Shown piece after piece: positions 48,400 through 58,360 of a DNA stretch of 64,000 nucleotides (the first letter of the stretch is position 1; each line of letters starts with the position of its first letter). The notes under the pieces were generated by a model that searched no databases, was not told where the DNA came from, and was given only the letters and a program-made list of their open reading frames with translations. The translations under genes were made by a program, and so were the position numbers. Source of the stretch: Datisca glomerata (lineage: Eukaryota; Streptophyta; Magnoliopsida; Cucurbitales; Datiscaceae); contig QANY01011973.1 of the NCBI GenBank assembly GCA_003255025.1, forward strand, positions 1,093,238-1,157,237. The letters run 5' to 3'.

Positions 48400-48830
48400 A
48401 GTTTGTAAAAAGGCTGACTTTGGCTTCCCATAAAGCAAACCCCACCCTAAGTTCTGGCAACTTTCTACTCCTCCTGAGCTGTCTTGCCGTATCTAAAATG
48501 GCTTCGAGCATCCAGCTTCACCACTGCTGCCTGCTCTCTCCTTCTTCGGCACTTCCCAGTCCACAACAGACTTGATCTTCTCTTGATCCATCTGAATCAC
48601 ACCCTTGCTGATCCAATGGCCAAGAAAGAGCACTTTCATCTGAGCACCGTTTCACGTATAGCTTCTTTTCCTGCTACACCCGGAACACTGTACTCAGGGT
48701 TCCAAACCTCCAGTGAGTGACTATAAACGATTATGTCATCGAGGTTTTCCACTACAAACTGGTCAAGGTAAGGGTTTGAGTTATCCATTTAAGTGCGGAA
48801 CAAGACCTGAATTAGGACGATATTCATAGA
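48400..48830 (-). pseudogene. Ty3/gypsy reverse transcriptase fragment
   Basis: NPYLDQFVVENLDDIIVYSH on the reverse strand (about 48781-48722) contains the LDD catalytic pair of gypsy RTs. After it come, in shifting frames, KCSFL, a HWIS-like word, MDQEKIKSVVDWEVP and KVSLFTNLLKGE, the usual downstream RT and start of RNase H text. It is interrupted by stops and frameshifts. It is the upstream-most recognised piece of this element before the sequence changes toward the organellar block. Confidence 0.65.
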
Positions 48831-48839
48831 TCAGTTACT

Positions 48840-49090
48840 CTTTGTGTACGTTATGGAGTCTCCACTCCATGTTGAAAGCTCTTTCAAATAGCATGAGCCT
48901 TGAAAGTCTTCAATTAGACTAGAGCGTTAGATTTTTTTGCTTTCAAAGGGGAATGAAGAAAAGAAGAGAGGAGGAAAGTGGTTCATTGGTGGAGTTTGTC
49001 TCTTGAAAATGGTTTTCTTTCTTACTCTCTTTAAGGTAAGGTATTTTTCTCTATTTTTTTTCATGGTATCAGAGCCAACAAGAGAATTAA
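48840..49090 (+). repeat. Copia LTR end with tRNA-iMet primer site
   Basis: TGGTATCAGAGC at 49064-49075 is an exact primer site, preceded by a pyrimidine-rich LTR-like end. The following 150 bp (MTDRNEMESL-like frame at 49172) may be the start of a copia gag. The element is cut off before the mitochondrial mttB sequence, and I could not place the junction exactly. Confidence 0.5.
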
Positions 49091-49425
49091 GGTGCTGAAA
49101 CAATAACTCAAAACCTGCTTGCTTGCTTAGAGAATCAAACTGTTCCTGTCTGCTTTTTATTTTTTTCTTTTATGACTGATAGAAATGAAATGGAAAGTCT
49201 TTTGTTATATGCCCTATACCCAAAAAATGTCTTTGGTAGATCCTAACACGAATTATGTACACAATGAGGATCACAATCATTGAGACTGTTTGGGTACCAA
49301 GCTCTCTTCTCAATCTATTTACAAAAAAGCCTTCGATGTAGTGATGAAATTGTGATACATAATCAATGGTAATATGAGTAGGATATGTAATACGTCCATC
49401 CTCTTTATTTTTGTTTATTATTAAA

Positions 49426-50265
49426 ATGAATCGAATCCTATCAAATATTTATATTTCTTCTTTGAATTACTCATATATATCCTATGAATTTCATTTCGCA
49501 CCGGAAACTATTCTAGGAGAAGTTCGAATCCGTTTCGTTCGGATATTGATCGGTCTTGGTTTGACATGGTTTATGCGTTACTGGTTCCCGGAAGAGTTAA
49601 TATCTCCATTAGCTAAACCCTATCTTACCCTGCCTTTGGACTCGTATTTTGTTTGTACACAATTAACGGAGGCCTTCCCGACATATGTTGTAATGTCTTC
49701 AATAGCATGCTCTTACTTCGTCTTTCCCTTAATAAGTCATCAAATTTGGTGCTTTTTGATCCCCAGTTGCTATGGAGAACAATGGATGAAATACAATCGA
49801 TTCCTCTATTTAAGTGGTTCTCGCTTCTCCTTATTCCTGTTCCTAACTCCTCCCCGGGTAGTTCCCAATGTTTGGCACTTTCTATACTTCGAGGGTGCAA
49901 CATCAACAAATTCGCTCATGATCAAGTTACAACCTAAGATCTATGATCATATTATGTTAACTGTTCGTATTTCGTTCATTCCATCGGTATGCTCCCAGGT
50001 ACCTGTAATTGTGATCCGTTTGCCAGACCTAAGGGGTCTTTCTGTGGAAACCTTCACGAACAATCGTCGTTTTTTTATGGTTTTTCCACTTTTCACAGCT
50101 GCTCTTTCCACACCTCCGGATATCTGGTGCCAAATTGTCGCCCGTTTCCTTCTTTCTTTGATAATAGAGTTGGTTATCTTTATGGCATCGATTGTACAAG
50201 TTCGTGAAGAGGGCTGGACGAGTGGAATGAGGGAAAGTGGCTCGATCGACAAAAAAGAAGAGTAG
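49426..50265 (+). CDS. mttB: mttB (TatC-like Sec-independent translocase subunit), mitochondrial origin, open frame
   Basis: MttB is the mitochondrial TatC homologue, a multi-span inner-membrane protein of the twin-arginine translocase. The 279-codon frame reads [62 protein letters not shown], then [19 protein letters not shown] and [17 protein letters not shown], matching the plant protein along its length. Several hydrophobic spans are evident. ATG at 49426 is the first Met in frame; plant mttB often lacks a clear start. The frame is unbroken, but several residues differ from the sequence I remember, mostly through C-to-T changes. It may be a recent, still-open NUMT copy. Confidence 0.85.
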   Translation: MNRILSNIYISSLNYSYISYEFHFAPETILGEVRIRFVRILIGLGLTWFMRYWFPEELISPLAKPYLTLPLDSYFVCTQLTEAFPTYVVMSSIACSYFVFPLISHQIWCFLIPSCYGEQWMKYNRFLYLSGSRFSLFLFLTPPRVVPNVWHFLYFEGATSTNSLMIKLQPKIYDHIMLTVRISFIPSVCSQVPVIVIRLPDLRGLSVETFTNNRRFFMVFPLFTAALSTPPDIWCQIVARFLLSLIIELVIFMASIVQVREEGWTSGMRESGSIDKKEE

Positions 50266-52101
50266 CCCCCTAGAACCTGGCAAACTCACTCTCAATGAAT
50301 TCCTGAGCAATTTTCAACCAACATATGCGATTCATTTCTGTAAAGATTATAACACACAGAAGACTCCTTACCTTAGGAGCGGGATGAATGAGAAATCCCC
50401 GGCAAGCGCCGGTGAAGAACGCAAGCAAAGCTGGAGCTCGGGCATTGTTATATTCCATTAAGAGAAAGGAGGCAGACTGGTTAGAAGGCCGACCACATAG
50501 GGGGAGCGAACCGCAAAGCTCAGCTTTGCGGAACAGACCAATCTTCCCTACCGCCCCCTTAATCTCTCTCTATAAAAAAAGCTTGTGGGAAGCGCGAAGA
50601 GCTAAGCCACTAATGTCGTGGCGAAGGTTATACCTCAGAAAGTCAGCGAAGCTAAGGTTTCGTATGTGTTATATCCTTTCGATCGAGCGACAACTTCTAA
50701 GGAAGGCCTTCATTCCCCTTTGAAAACAGTCAAAAAAGAGCGATAAGGAAAATGGAGAGAGAGAAGGTTGCAGAAGTGCTTCTAGATCTCATGGAATAAG
50801 GCAGAATTTCGAACAAAAATTTCCATTTATTTCTTGCTTTCTTAGAAAATAGAAAAAAGAATTTAGGAGATGAAATCCTGATTACATTACCGCAGGCCAA
50901 AATTGGATTTTGAAGAGCAAGCTAGAGAAAGGAAGTGTTGAGATAATATACTTTTATCCTAATTTCATCTACTGAAAAAGGGGGGATCACCTGAAGAGAT
51001 TTTTAGGCGGAATTGGCATAGATAATTATTACCGTGAGGATTGAGCTGCCAAAAGGGATTCTCCTCCTTTTTTGGGCTGGAAGATAATCTTTATGCAGTC
51101 CATAGAAAAGAAAAGTCTTATGAAGCCAAATGCTCTTGGATGGGAAGTTTAATAGGGAGAAAAATCCTTTTTTCTCCTTCATATTGAATGTAGTCTCTCA
51201 CTTTGAGGTCATGAGAACCTTGTGAATTGATATAAATTATGGCATGCATCTCTGAGGAGAGTGGCACGGCCAAACATCATCCCAGAAGCGAATGAGCTTA
51301 CAGCTTATCAAGCTAACTTGGGTGTTAGGCTACAGTCTTGTAGTCAGTGGATGGGAGGTCTTCCATTCCAGAAGAGATCAAAATTTCACTCTTTCTCCCA
51401 CTTATCATCTCTCTGTGGGACTTGTTCCCTCTTCAACTCAGCGCTTTATAGATAGGAATTTTTATTGATAATGCTTAAGGTCCCACCTTACCTTAAAAAA
51501 AAATAGCCGAGCCGAAGGAGCTCTCACAAATATAATTTGAGTACCACGGGGAAAAGCTAGCTGGATAAAGAAGACAGGGATCGCCCGCTCGGCAATGCTA
51601 CCTTGGGGAGGAGACAAAAGACTTTAATATAACAATAGAAACTCATATTCAAAAGCTTTTTCGATATATGAACAAGATTACTATGGAAGAGTTGGTGAAC
51701 ATTGTTCTGACTCATAGCTCTAAGATGACTAGCATGAATGAGCCAGCTTCATCACCACCTAGACTCTTAATCATAGACAGAATTGCATTGACCTCAACAT
51801 AAAAGGATGAACCTGGTCTGTCTATTTGTACGCATCAGCTTAACTCACTCCTAACCTCCCTAGGCACTGCAAAGAACACATAATGAAAACTTCCTGGTAA
51901 GGGCTGGGAACGAGAAAGGAGTTTGATAAATAAGAGTTAGTTTGGGAATGTCCCGCTTAGTTAACAAACATCGAGTTTTGAGTCGGGGCAGCATGGATAC
52001 GAGACTATTGAAGTGCAGTTTGGAATCATTGTGGTTTTCTATCTTAAGATTACCAAATTGGAGAATCACCAAGGCCTTTCAGCGATTTGACGCGCCCCCC
52101 T

Positions 52102-52134
<33 letters not shown>

Positions 52135-53672
52135 GAATAGAATGAGTCGCCTTAGCCCTACCCTAGTCTTACTAAGAGTTTGAATTGCTCTGTAGGATAG
52201 TAGGGCGAATGAATTTCATTAGTGCGATTTGGCTAGCTGAATCGCCCAGCGAACAAATCGCCTCCTTGCTATCTTAAAAAGAAAAGTCGACCCGCGCGAA
52301 TCGCGTCTTCGATCTTGCATATATAAATAAGATATTTCTGATTTCTCAACCAGGTCAACTGACGCTAGCATCACCACTACGGAAACTCCATTTCCTTAGT
52401 CTTTTTTCTGTGAAACAAAGCCAAGCCTTTTCCGCCTTCCATCCTGCCTTTCACTGCTTGAGACTTTTTTTGATTAGCCCAGCCATGAACCACCCTGGTT
52501 GGAGCCATTGTCTACCCAACAGTGCTTCATATCCTAATTGCTCTTTGTCTAAGATTAGACTCAAAGTACCAAAGCAGGCATCCTTTTTTGTTCTTTTTTC
52601 TTTTGGCTAAGAAGCCCGTAGGTTGTACGCCAGCCATACGTAACTTGAACTGTGATGGCCACAATGCTTAGCTATTGCCGATCCCCAAGATGTCTTTGGT
52701 TGAATGTTCACACCTGATCCACCGTCTGAACTTCCTACATTCACTCCCGGAAATGGAAACTGGAAAAGAGGAATTTTTACCTCCCGGTCTGCTGTAGTCA
52801 GCCTCACGGTGTGCCTGACTGGCGAGTCTGCCATCTCCACGGCTTTCCCTTTTGCGGGCTGCTCCTCAAGCCTTCGAGTGCCGATCTTCGCTTGGGCCAG
52901 CTCCAGCTCTACCCTGGCTTTTCATTGGTTCCTCCCAGGGGCCCTTTTTTTATCGTATCGCGCGCATCTTCAAGGGAGGCGCCAAGTACATAGACGAGGC
53001 GGTCATGGGATTGAAAGCCCATTCCCTCGTGCTCTGGAACTCCTTAACTTCGGTTGAACAAAAAAAATTCAATCTTGTTCAACCGTAGCGTAGGCGAAAC
53101 CTGGCAGCCCGCCCAGAGTTGGACCTTCTCTGGTCCTAGAAGGAAACCCCAATTTCCTTCCTTCCCCCAGCAGGCAACAACAGTGGGAGGAAGACGATCA
53201 GGATCTCACATGTGGCAGCTGTTGGAACAAACTCCGAATCCAAAAAAAAGGTACCTAAAGAAAAAGGAAACTCACCACTCACTGGTGAAAGAGGAGAAAA
53301 GACCAATGGAAGGCCCTGGGGATGGAATGCGGTAGGGTCTTCAAGCCCCACGCTCGATTCTCGAGATTCATGGGCCGTCTCGCGAAGATCTTCGATCCGC
53401 ACCTTCACATCTACTCTCTCTTAGAGGATAAACCACGCCTTCGCTATCGCAAGAATATAGCGATCGAAGAGCTATCGCTCAGCTGCTTCGTGTATTATGA
53501 AGCCGTATTGCCCGAAGGGGGCATGCTGCAAGAGCATAGGTGAGTGGTAAGCGTAGGAGGCGTGCCCAAAGGGCAGCGGCAGCAGTGTGGTTCCAGGTGC
53601 CGTCGCTAGATTTAGATCTGCAGGGTGGCGGGGACTTCGACTGCCTTGTATCGGGTGAAGATAAGGGGGTGG
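50266..53672. other. Mitochondrial-type spacer, no recognised gene
   Basis: Moderate GC and many short open frames on both strands (for example 52704-53057 and 53212-53543), none matching a mitochondrial gene I know. Such incidental ORFs are normal in plant mitochondrial spacers. An 11-base word at 53050-53090 (TTCAATCTTGTTCAACC) forms a small local inverted repeat. Nothing else is supported. Confidence 0.45.
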
Positions 53673-53746
53673 TAGGCTTAGTAGGGCTCGAACCTACAAT
53701 ATAACCGTTATGAGCGGTACGTTTCAACCAATTAAACTATAAGCCC
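53673..53746 (-). tRNA. trnI-CAU: tRNA with CAU anticodon, mitochondrial trnI-CAU type
   Basis: The reverse strand begins GGGCTTATAG and ends CTACTAAGCCTA. The seven-base acceptor stem pairs with one G-U. The anticodon loop is CTCATAA (anticodon CAT), and the T arm GTAGG-TTCGAGC-CCTAC pairs fully. It resembles plant mitochondrial tRNA-Ile(CAU), whose wobble C is modified to lysidine to read AUA. It is clearly different from plastid trnI-CAU and from trnfM. One mismatch sits at the top of the anticodon stem. The 3' CCA is not encoded. It probably has no function in a nuclear copy. Confidence 0.8.
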
Positions 53747-54418
53747 TACGGATCTCTACATGCAATTCGCTCACTTCGGGAAGAGCGGACGGAAAGAGGA
53801 GGCCTTTGCTATATCTGCTTCTTCCTCTTCCCAGGAATGCACAATTTGAGAAAAAAAAAGATTTTCTTTGTTTATAATATAAGTTTGATATATATAATAA
53901 TATAAATATAATAAAGATGAAATTAAGCAAGTGGCCCTTTCGCGACTCAAACTGCCGGTATGCTTTCCAGCTCGGAACGACCGACTCAAACGGGCGGGGG
54001 CTCTCTATTTGCTTGCAATGCCGGCTGTTCGCCTTTAGTTAGAAGTAGAAGTAGAGGGCACCCTTTGCCCCACACTTAATAAAAAGTCAAAAGTATGGAT
54101 TAAGTAAGAAAAAGAGTGAGAAAGAAAAACTTGGTTACGGGAACCGAAGGTTAGGCCGACTACTTTGAGTATAGCTACACCTAAAAAAGTGGATTCCTAC
54201 CCCCCCTTTCTGTCAATGTTGCCAATTCCCAGAATACTAATAATGTACCCTCGGAATACTAATATGATCTTGGACATGTTTTGTTGGCCTGATGCACCAG
54301 CAGAGCTTCCAGATTGAAGATTCTGACTATAGGGTCGATGCCCCGAAGCATGTTCAGCTGGTCCCATAGAAGCTTAAGCGTTCGGTAATAAAGAGTATAG
54401 CACACTTCTTTCTTGATT
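53747..54418. other. Mitochondrial-type spacer
   Basis: No gene recognised. It contains an AT-rich patch at 53860-53925 and incidental short frames. Confidence 0.45.
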
Positions 54419-54814
54419 TTACCCATAAGCTAAGGCATGTTCTTCATGTTGCAACTGATAGAAAGGTGGAGAATCCTCCTGAGAATCAAGATGACTTATG
54501 TAATCAAAAAGATCTTTAGCAGTCGCAAAAGAGGTGACGGTGTATATGGGGCTCAAATGAAGTACACAAGTAATCCCATTTGAAGCTAAGCACTTTTCAT
54601 CTTTTGTAGGAAAATCCCCTTCTCTAGTCTTGGGAAATTGAAGCGACCCATCCACATAAGCAAAAAAAGGTTTGCCGAGCAAATCATTCTTCATCGCATA
54701 AGTCCATGACAAGTTATTTCCAGATACTTCTTTCGGAAGAGCACGGGAAAAGCCTATGGAATCCATTGTACTAAGACCCGAAAGATCATCCAAGGACTGA
54801 AAATCGGGACTCAA
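54419..54814 (-). pseudogene. Copia gag fragment within mitochondrial DNA
   Basis: A 131-codon reverse-strand frame contains LSWTYAMKNDLLGKPFFAYV and ITCVLHLSPIYTVTSFATAK with DLFDYISHL, followed by FYQLQHE. These match the N-terminal part of plant copia gag (retrotran_gag/UBN2 type). No other part of the element is present. Nuclear retrotransposon scraps like this are usual in plant mitochondrial genomes, so it may have been in the mtDNA before transfer. It could also be a later nuclear insertion. Confidence 0.6.
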
Positions 54815-56044
54815 AACTAGTCAAGAAGGCTTAACTCAAGCAATCACTCAAGAGAAGAAAGGATTTTCGCTTGCTGGATTCGTAAAAGAAAGAAGAACAA
54901 GCCGGGTCTTCTTTTTAAGGCAATAAAGAAAAGGGCTTAAATGAAAGAGCTAGGGTGGCAGCAAGAGTCTCTCACAAACTCGAGTTCAAGACCTCCGATT
55001 CAAATCCGATCACATGATCAAAGAACTCTTCATGAAGAAGAAAAAGTTCCAGCCAATTTCACTTTCCATTTTTTAATGATAAGGAAGCGCTTGGGCCGCC
55101 TTATCCTTATAAGGGCTTCAATAAAAAGGAGATCGTGGGATCAAAGTGGACGTTCCCAATTTCCATGGCCGATTGCATCCCGAGGACTTTCTTGATTGAC
55201 TAAGTAGCGTGGAAAAGTGCTTTGATTGGAAAAAACTATCCGAGGTATGCGAAGGTAAAATTCCTGAGCACGGGTCATGCCTCAATTTGGTGGGATCAAG
55301 TCCAAGCAAGGAGTAAGTGGAAAGGCAAAGGGAAGTACATGAGACAAGATGCAATCGAGGTTGCGGGATAAATTTATACCCTCCGATTAGACCCAAAACT
55401 TGTTCCAAAGGGTTCACTTTGCTTTAAAGGATAGGGGGAGAGAAGCGTACAAGAAAGCCCCTACTCCTTTACGAAGTTCTACCAATTGTTTATTCGCAAT
55501 GGCTTGAATGAATCCGACGAAGAATCCCTTGCTTGATAGGGCTTGAGGTTAGAAATCCAAGATGAAAGATCAATGCATCAGATGTAGAAAGTGGCCTATC
55601 AACTAGCTCTAAAGGCCGAGGAAAAGCTAAAGAGAAGGACCACAAGGAGGCACCGAAGGTGATAGGGGATTGACCTCTACCATCGGGCGAGGAAAGAGAC
55701 CCCCTTTTCCCTTCCCTCAATATATATGGCACGCTTTACTAATATAATAGAAAGTCAAGGCTCCATCCTACTCGTTCTCGTTGCCCAGAGCCTTGACTTG
55801 AGCATTGTACAAGTGCTTAAGGCTCCTTCGGGCCGTGCCCACAACTATTATATAAGGCAAGGCTTGGAAGCAAGCTACCAGCGCCTATCGGCGAGAACTA
55901 GGCTTGGCTTGGTTAGTAGTGCCCGCCCATTCTGTCTCGCCCGCCTGCTGGCCCGCTCTGAAGAATTCATGGGCCGGCAGGCAGGGTGGACGGGGACCTT
56001 CAAAGAAGTGCCTTGACGCGCCGCAGCCACTACTTTGACTCCTT
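54815..56044. other. Mitochondrial-type spacer with a 12-bp hairpin
   Basis: No known gene. A perfect 12-bp inverted repeat, AAGTCAAGGCTC (55752-55763) and GAGCCTTGACTT (55788-55799), encloses a 24-base loop. The 22-base word TGCCCGCCCATTCTGTCTCG.. at about 55920 is repeated at about 56953 inside the ccmFc intron. Confidence 0.5.
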
Positions 56045-56625
56045 TTATGCAATTATGAACTCCATGGAACTTTATCAATTCTAACGCAACTTATCCTTTT
56101 GGAGCTGACATAACAAACTACGCGAGCCTCCCAACGAAGCCAACATAAATCCTATCCGAATAAAAAAAAAGAAAAGGCAGTTTCATTATAGTGGTATACC
56201 AGCCGCCTGTTCTGGAACTTCCAGTTCCAATCGAAGCATATAGATCCGTAAATGAATTTGTATGTATAGCTACTTTAGTCGTGCTCGTCGTTTCTCGAAA
56301 GTATCTTTTTTCTGGGAACATGGTCAACCAGAAATTCTTATGTTCGCGATTCTTCATCCACTGATGCAGAAAATGCTCCAGTTTTCCATTCTCATATGAG
56401 GCCGGAAAGTTTATTGGCAACAGGTCGGCACGAAGTGATTCATCATGCTCAAACATGAGCCGATCGTTCGTTAGGGACGGTTTATAGATCATCAAATTAC
56501 CACAAATGGAATGAAAAGTGGGTCCATGTAAATGATCGAGACCTCGCAAACAACAACGCTCCTTCCCCATATAGAGTTCGGAACCCAAAGGAAATCGTTG
56601 AGTGAACTGTATCTTCTTTGTGTTA

Positions 56626-57587
56626 GTTGACCTAAGCCGCACCATTACTGCTGGGGTGGGGCTGGGCCTCCGAACCGTACGTGAGATGAGTTTCTGCCTC
56701 ATACAGCTCGAGCCGAAGACCGGGGGAAGTTCAGGAGAGATGGGGAGACCCAGCAGCTGCCGATCGGGGCGGGGGTAAGCTTGTGAAGAAGCAAGCTTCC
56801 CCCCCCCCCCCCAAAAAAAAAACCAATCCTATAGCTCTAGCGCTTCCCGTTCTTTCTATTATCCCATTTCATTTCGGGATAGGCGGTTAATACTAATCTA
56901 ATAACTGAAGTAGTCGTCATCTGACCAATTGGCTCGGACACCAGACCGCTCGTGCCCGCCCATTCTGTCTCGCCCTAAATGGAATGGCTCTCTTAGTTAC
57001 GCTGCGCCCTGACCCGAGTCCCCATGTCCGCTCTTCTCCGCCCGCAACCCAAGAAGTTGGCTTTGCCAACACAAGATTAGGGTCGTCCCTTTCATTCTAT
57101 GCTGACTCCGGCCCGGGGCTGGCTTTTTGGGAAGCCCGGTCCCACCGCGCTCACGGCCCGGCTGGCCTGCCAACGGTAGTGGAAATTCTCCCGTTCCCTG
57201 GTCAAAGACTTGGTTGGATGCGGGATCTACTCCACGAGGAGAGGTACGGACGTAGATGATATCATCACGACCTCTCTTTTCGTACCGCTAGGGATGCTTA
57301 ACGCCACTTCACTAACTGGCGTTACCTGCGCTTTCGTGTCTCTCAGTGTGGTCAGCACTGGGTGTTTCCGAGCAGCGAGGCTTACACCCATTCGCATTAG
57401 TTCATCCAAAGTTCCTTACCCTTATGCACAAATTATTGAAGAAGCCATCTTCCTATCAAGGTTAAAGAGTCAACTGAGCATCTCAGCGGCGGGATTGAAT
57501 ACCCGGATCGAATCAGAGTTCACGCCGCCCGCCCTGAACAAATAGGAGGCGTGGGCCACAGGTCCCACATAAGCCACCGGGTCGTAC
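56626..57587 (-). other. Group II intron of ccmFc
   Basis: The 962-bp length is typical of the single ccmFc intron. It begins GTACGACCCGG (consensus GTGCG) and ends ..GGTCAAC at the exon 2 junction. Domain V is at 56709-56672 with domain VI after it. A C-run/A-run at about 56800-56821 suggests homopolymer expansion. No maturase ORF is present, as expected for this intron. Confidence 0.75.
56672..56709 (-). ncRNA. Group II intron domain V (ccmFc)
   Basis: The reverse strand reads GAGCTGTATGAGG, CAGAAACTCATCTCACGTA and CGGTTC. It folds into the conserved hairpin with a GAAA-type loop and ends 46 nt before the exon. Confidence 0.75.
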
Positions 57588-58360
57588 GACAGAAGAACAC
57601 CCAACATGAAGATGCACACTCCTCCATGTGAAATATTCATCTTCATTGGAGCTTTTTGGTAGTAGTCGTGACCAACAGCCATCAGCTGTCGGCTCATTGG
57701 TAAGGCGAGAGCTTCAAGCCCGATTTCAGGCGGCACACCCCCCAGACAAGCACCACCTGACGAAGGGGGGACGGGGAAAGCTACAAGCCCAAAACCTTTG
57801 GCCCTTCTTTCTAAATCTAAATGGGGGTGCCCGGAGCACCTCATCTTGTCATTTCGTCGTTACTCATTCCCGTTAGGCCGAAGTGTTTGGCCTTTCCTTC
57901 TCCACGCCCGCACACGCTTCGCTGAACTCTCGCGTGGTAAAGGGAAGAAAGTATGAAAGAATAGTAAACAGAGCACACCGCAGAAAGATTCTAAATATGA
58001 GAAATCTCCATTGGATTCAAGAAGAATAAAATGAAGAACGGGAACGAAACGAAATGAAGCGTTTCTAGCTCTAGTTTCGGATGAGCTTCTCCTAATTATG
58101 TCTGGTAATAGAATGGGGCGGCTTGCTCTGACCAAGACTCCACTTTTTGCTCCGTCCATGGAGCGTATGAATTTCCTGGAATGTAGATAGACCAAAAGAG
58201 GGAATGAAGGGATATGAATAGGAATTATAGTACCATTGGAAGAAGGGGCACTTGTGGGAACATCTCTACTGACAAACCATTTCAATAGTACGGGTGCTGC
58301 CGTGCCACGAGGCACGACCATGGAAGTAATGAAAAAGAAAAAGTTATTTAGTTGGACCAT

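Larger units (their letters stand above)
56045..58360 (-). pseudogene. ccmFc: ccmFc (cytochrome c maturation subunit Fc), two exons, multiply broken
   Basis: CcmFc is part of the mitochondrial haem lyase that attaches haem to c-type cytochromes at the inner membrane. Exon 1 is 58360-57588 (start MVQLNNFFFFITSMVVPRGT). Exon 2 is 56625-56045 (NTKKIQFTQRFPLGSELYMG, LHGPTFHSICGNLMIYKPSL, GTGSSRTGGWYTTIMKLPF). The 962-bp group II intron lies between. Breaks: TAA after NGNE in exon 1 where CAA is expected (next residues RRNDKMRCSG); an extra T in a T9 run at about 56162-56170, shifting the frame after MKLPF; then TAG, TGA and TAA before the ancestral end LRWNRES-like region; and an intron start GTACG instead of GTGCG. 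Plant mitochondria do edit C to U, but not in a direction that would remove these stops. Confidence 0.85.

Noticed and set aside
50388..53543. Several 60-117-codon frames as novel mitochondrial proteins
   Set aside because: They overlap on both strands, share no known family and have no start-context support. Incidental ORFs are common in mitochondrial spacers.
57210..57545. Plus-strand 111-codon frame as a gene
   Set aside because: It overlaps the ccmFc intron and the 3' part of the region antisense to it. It has no family match and is explained by intron sequence.
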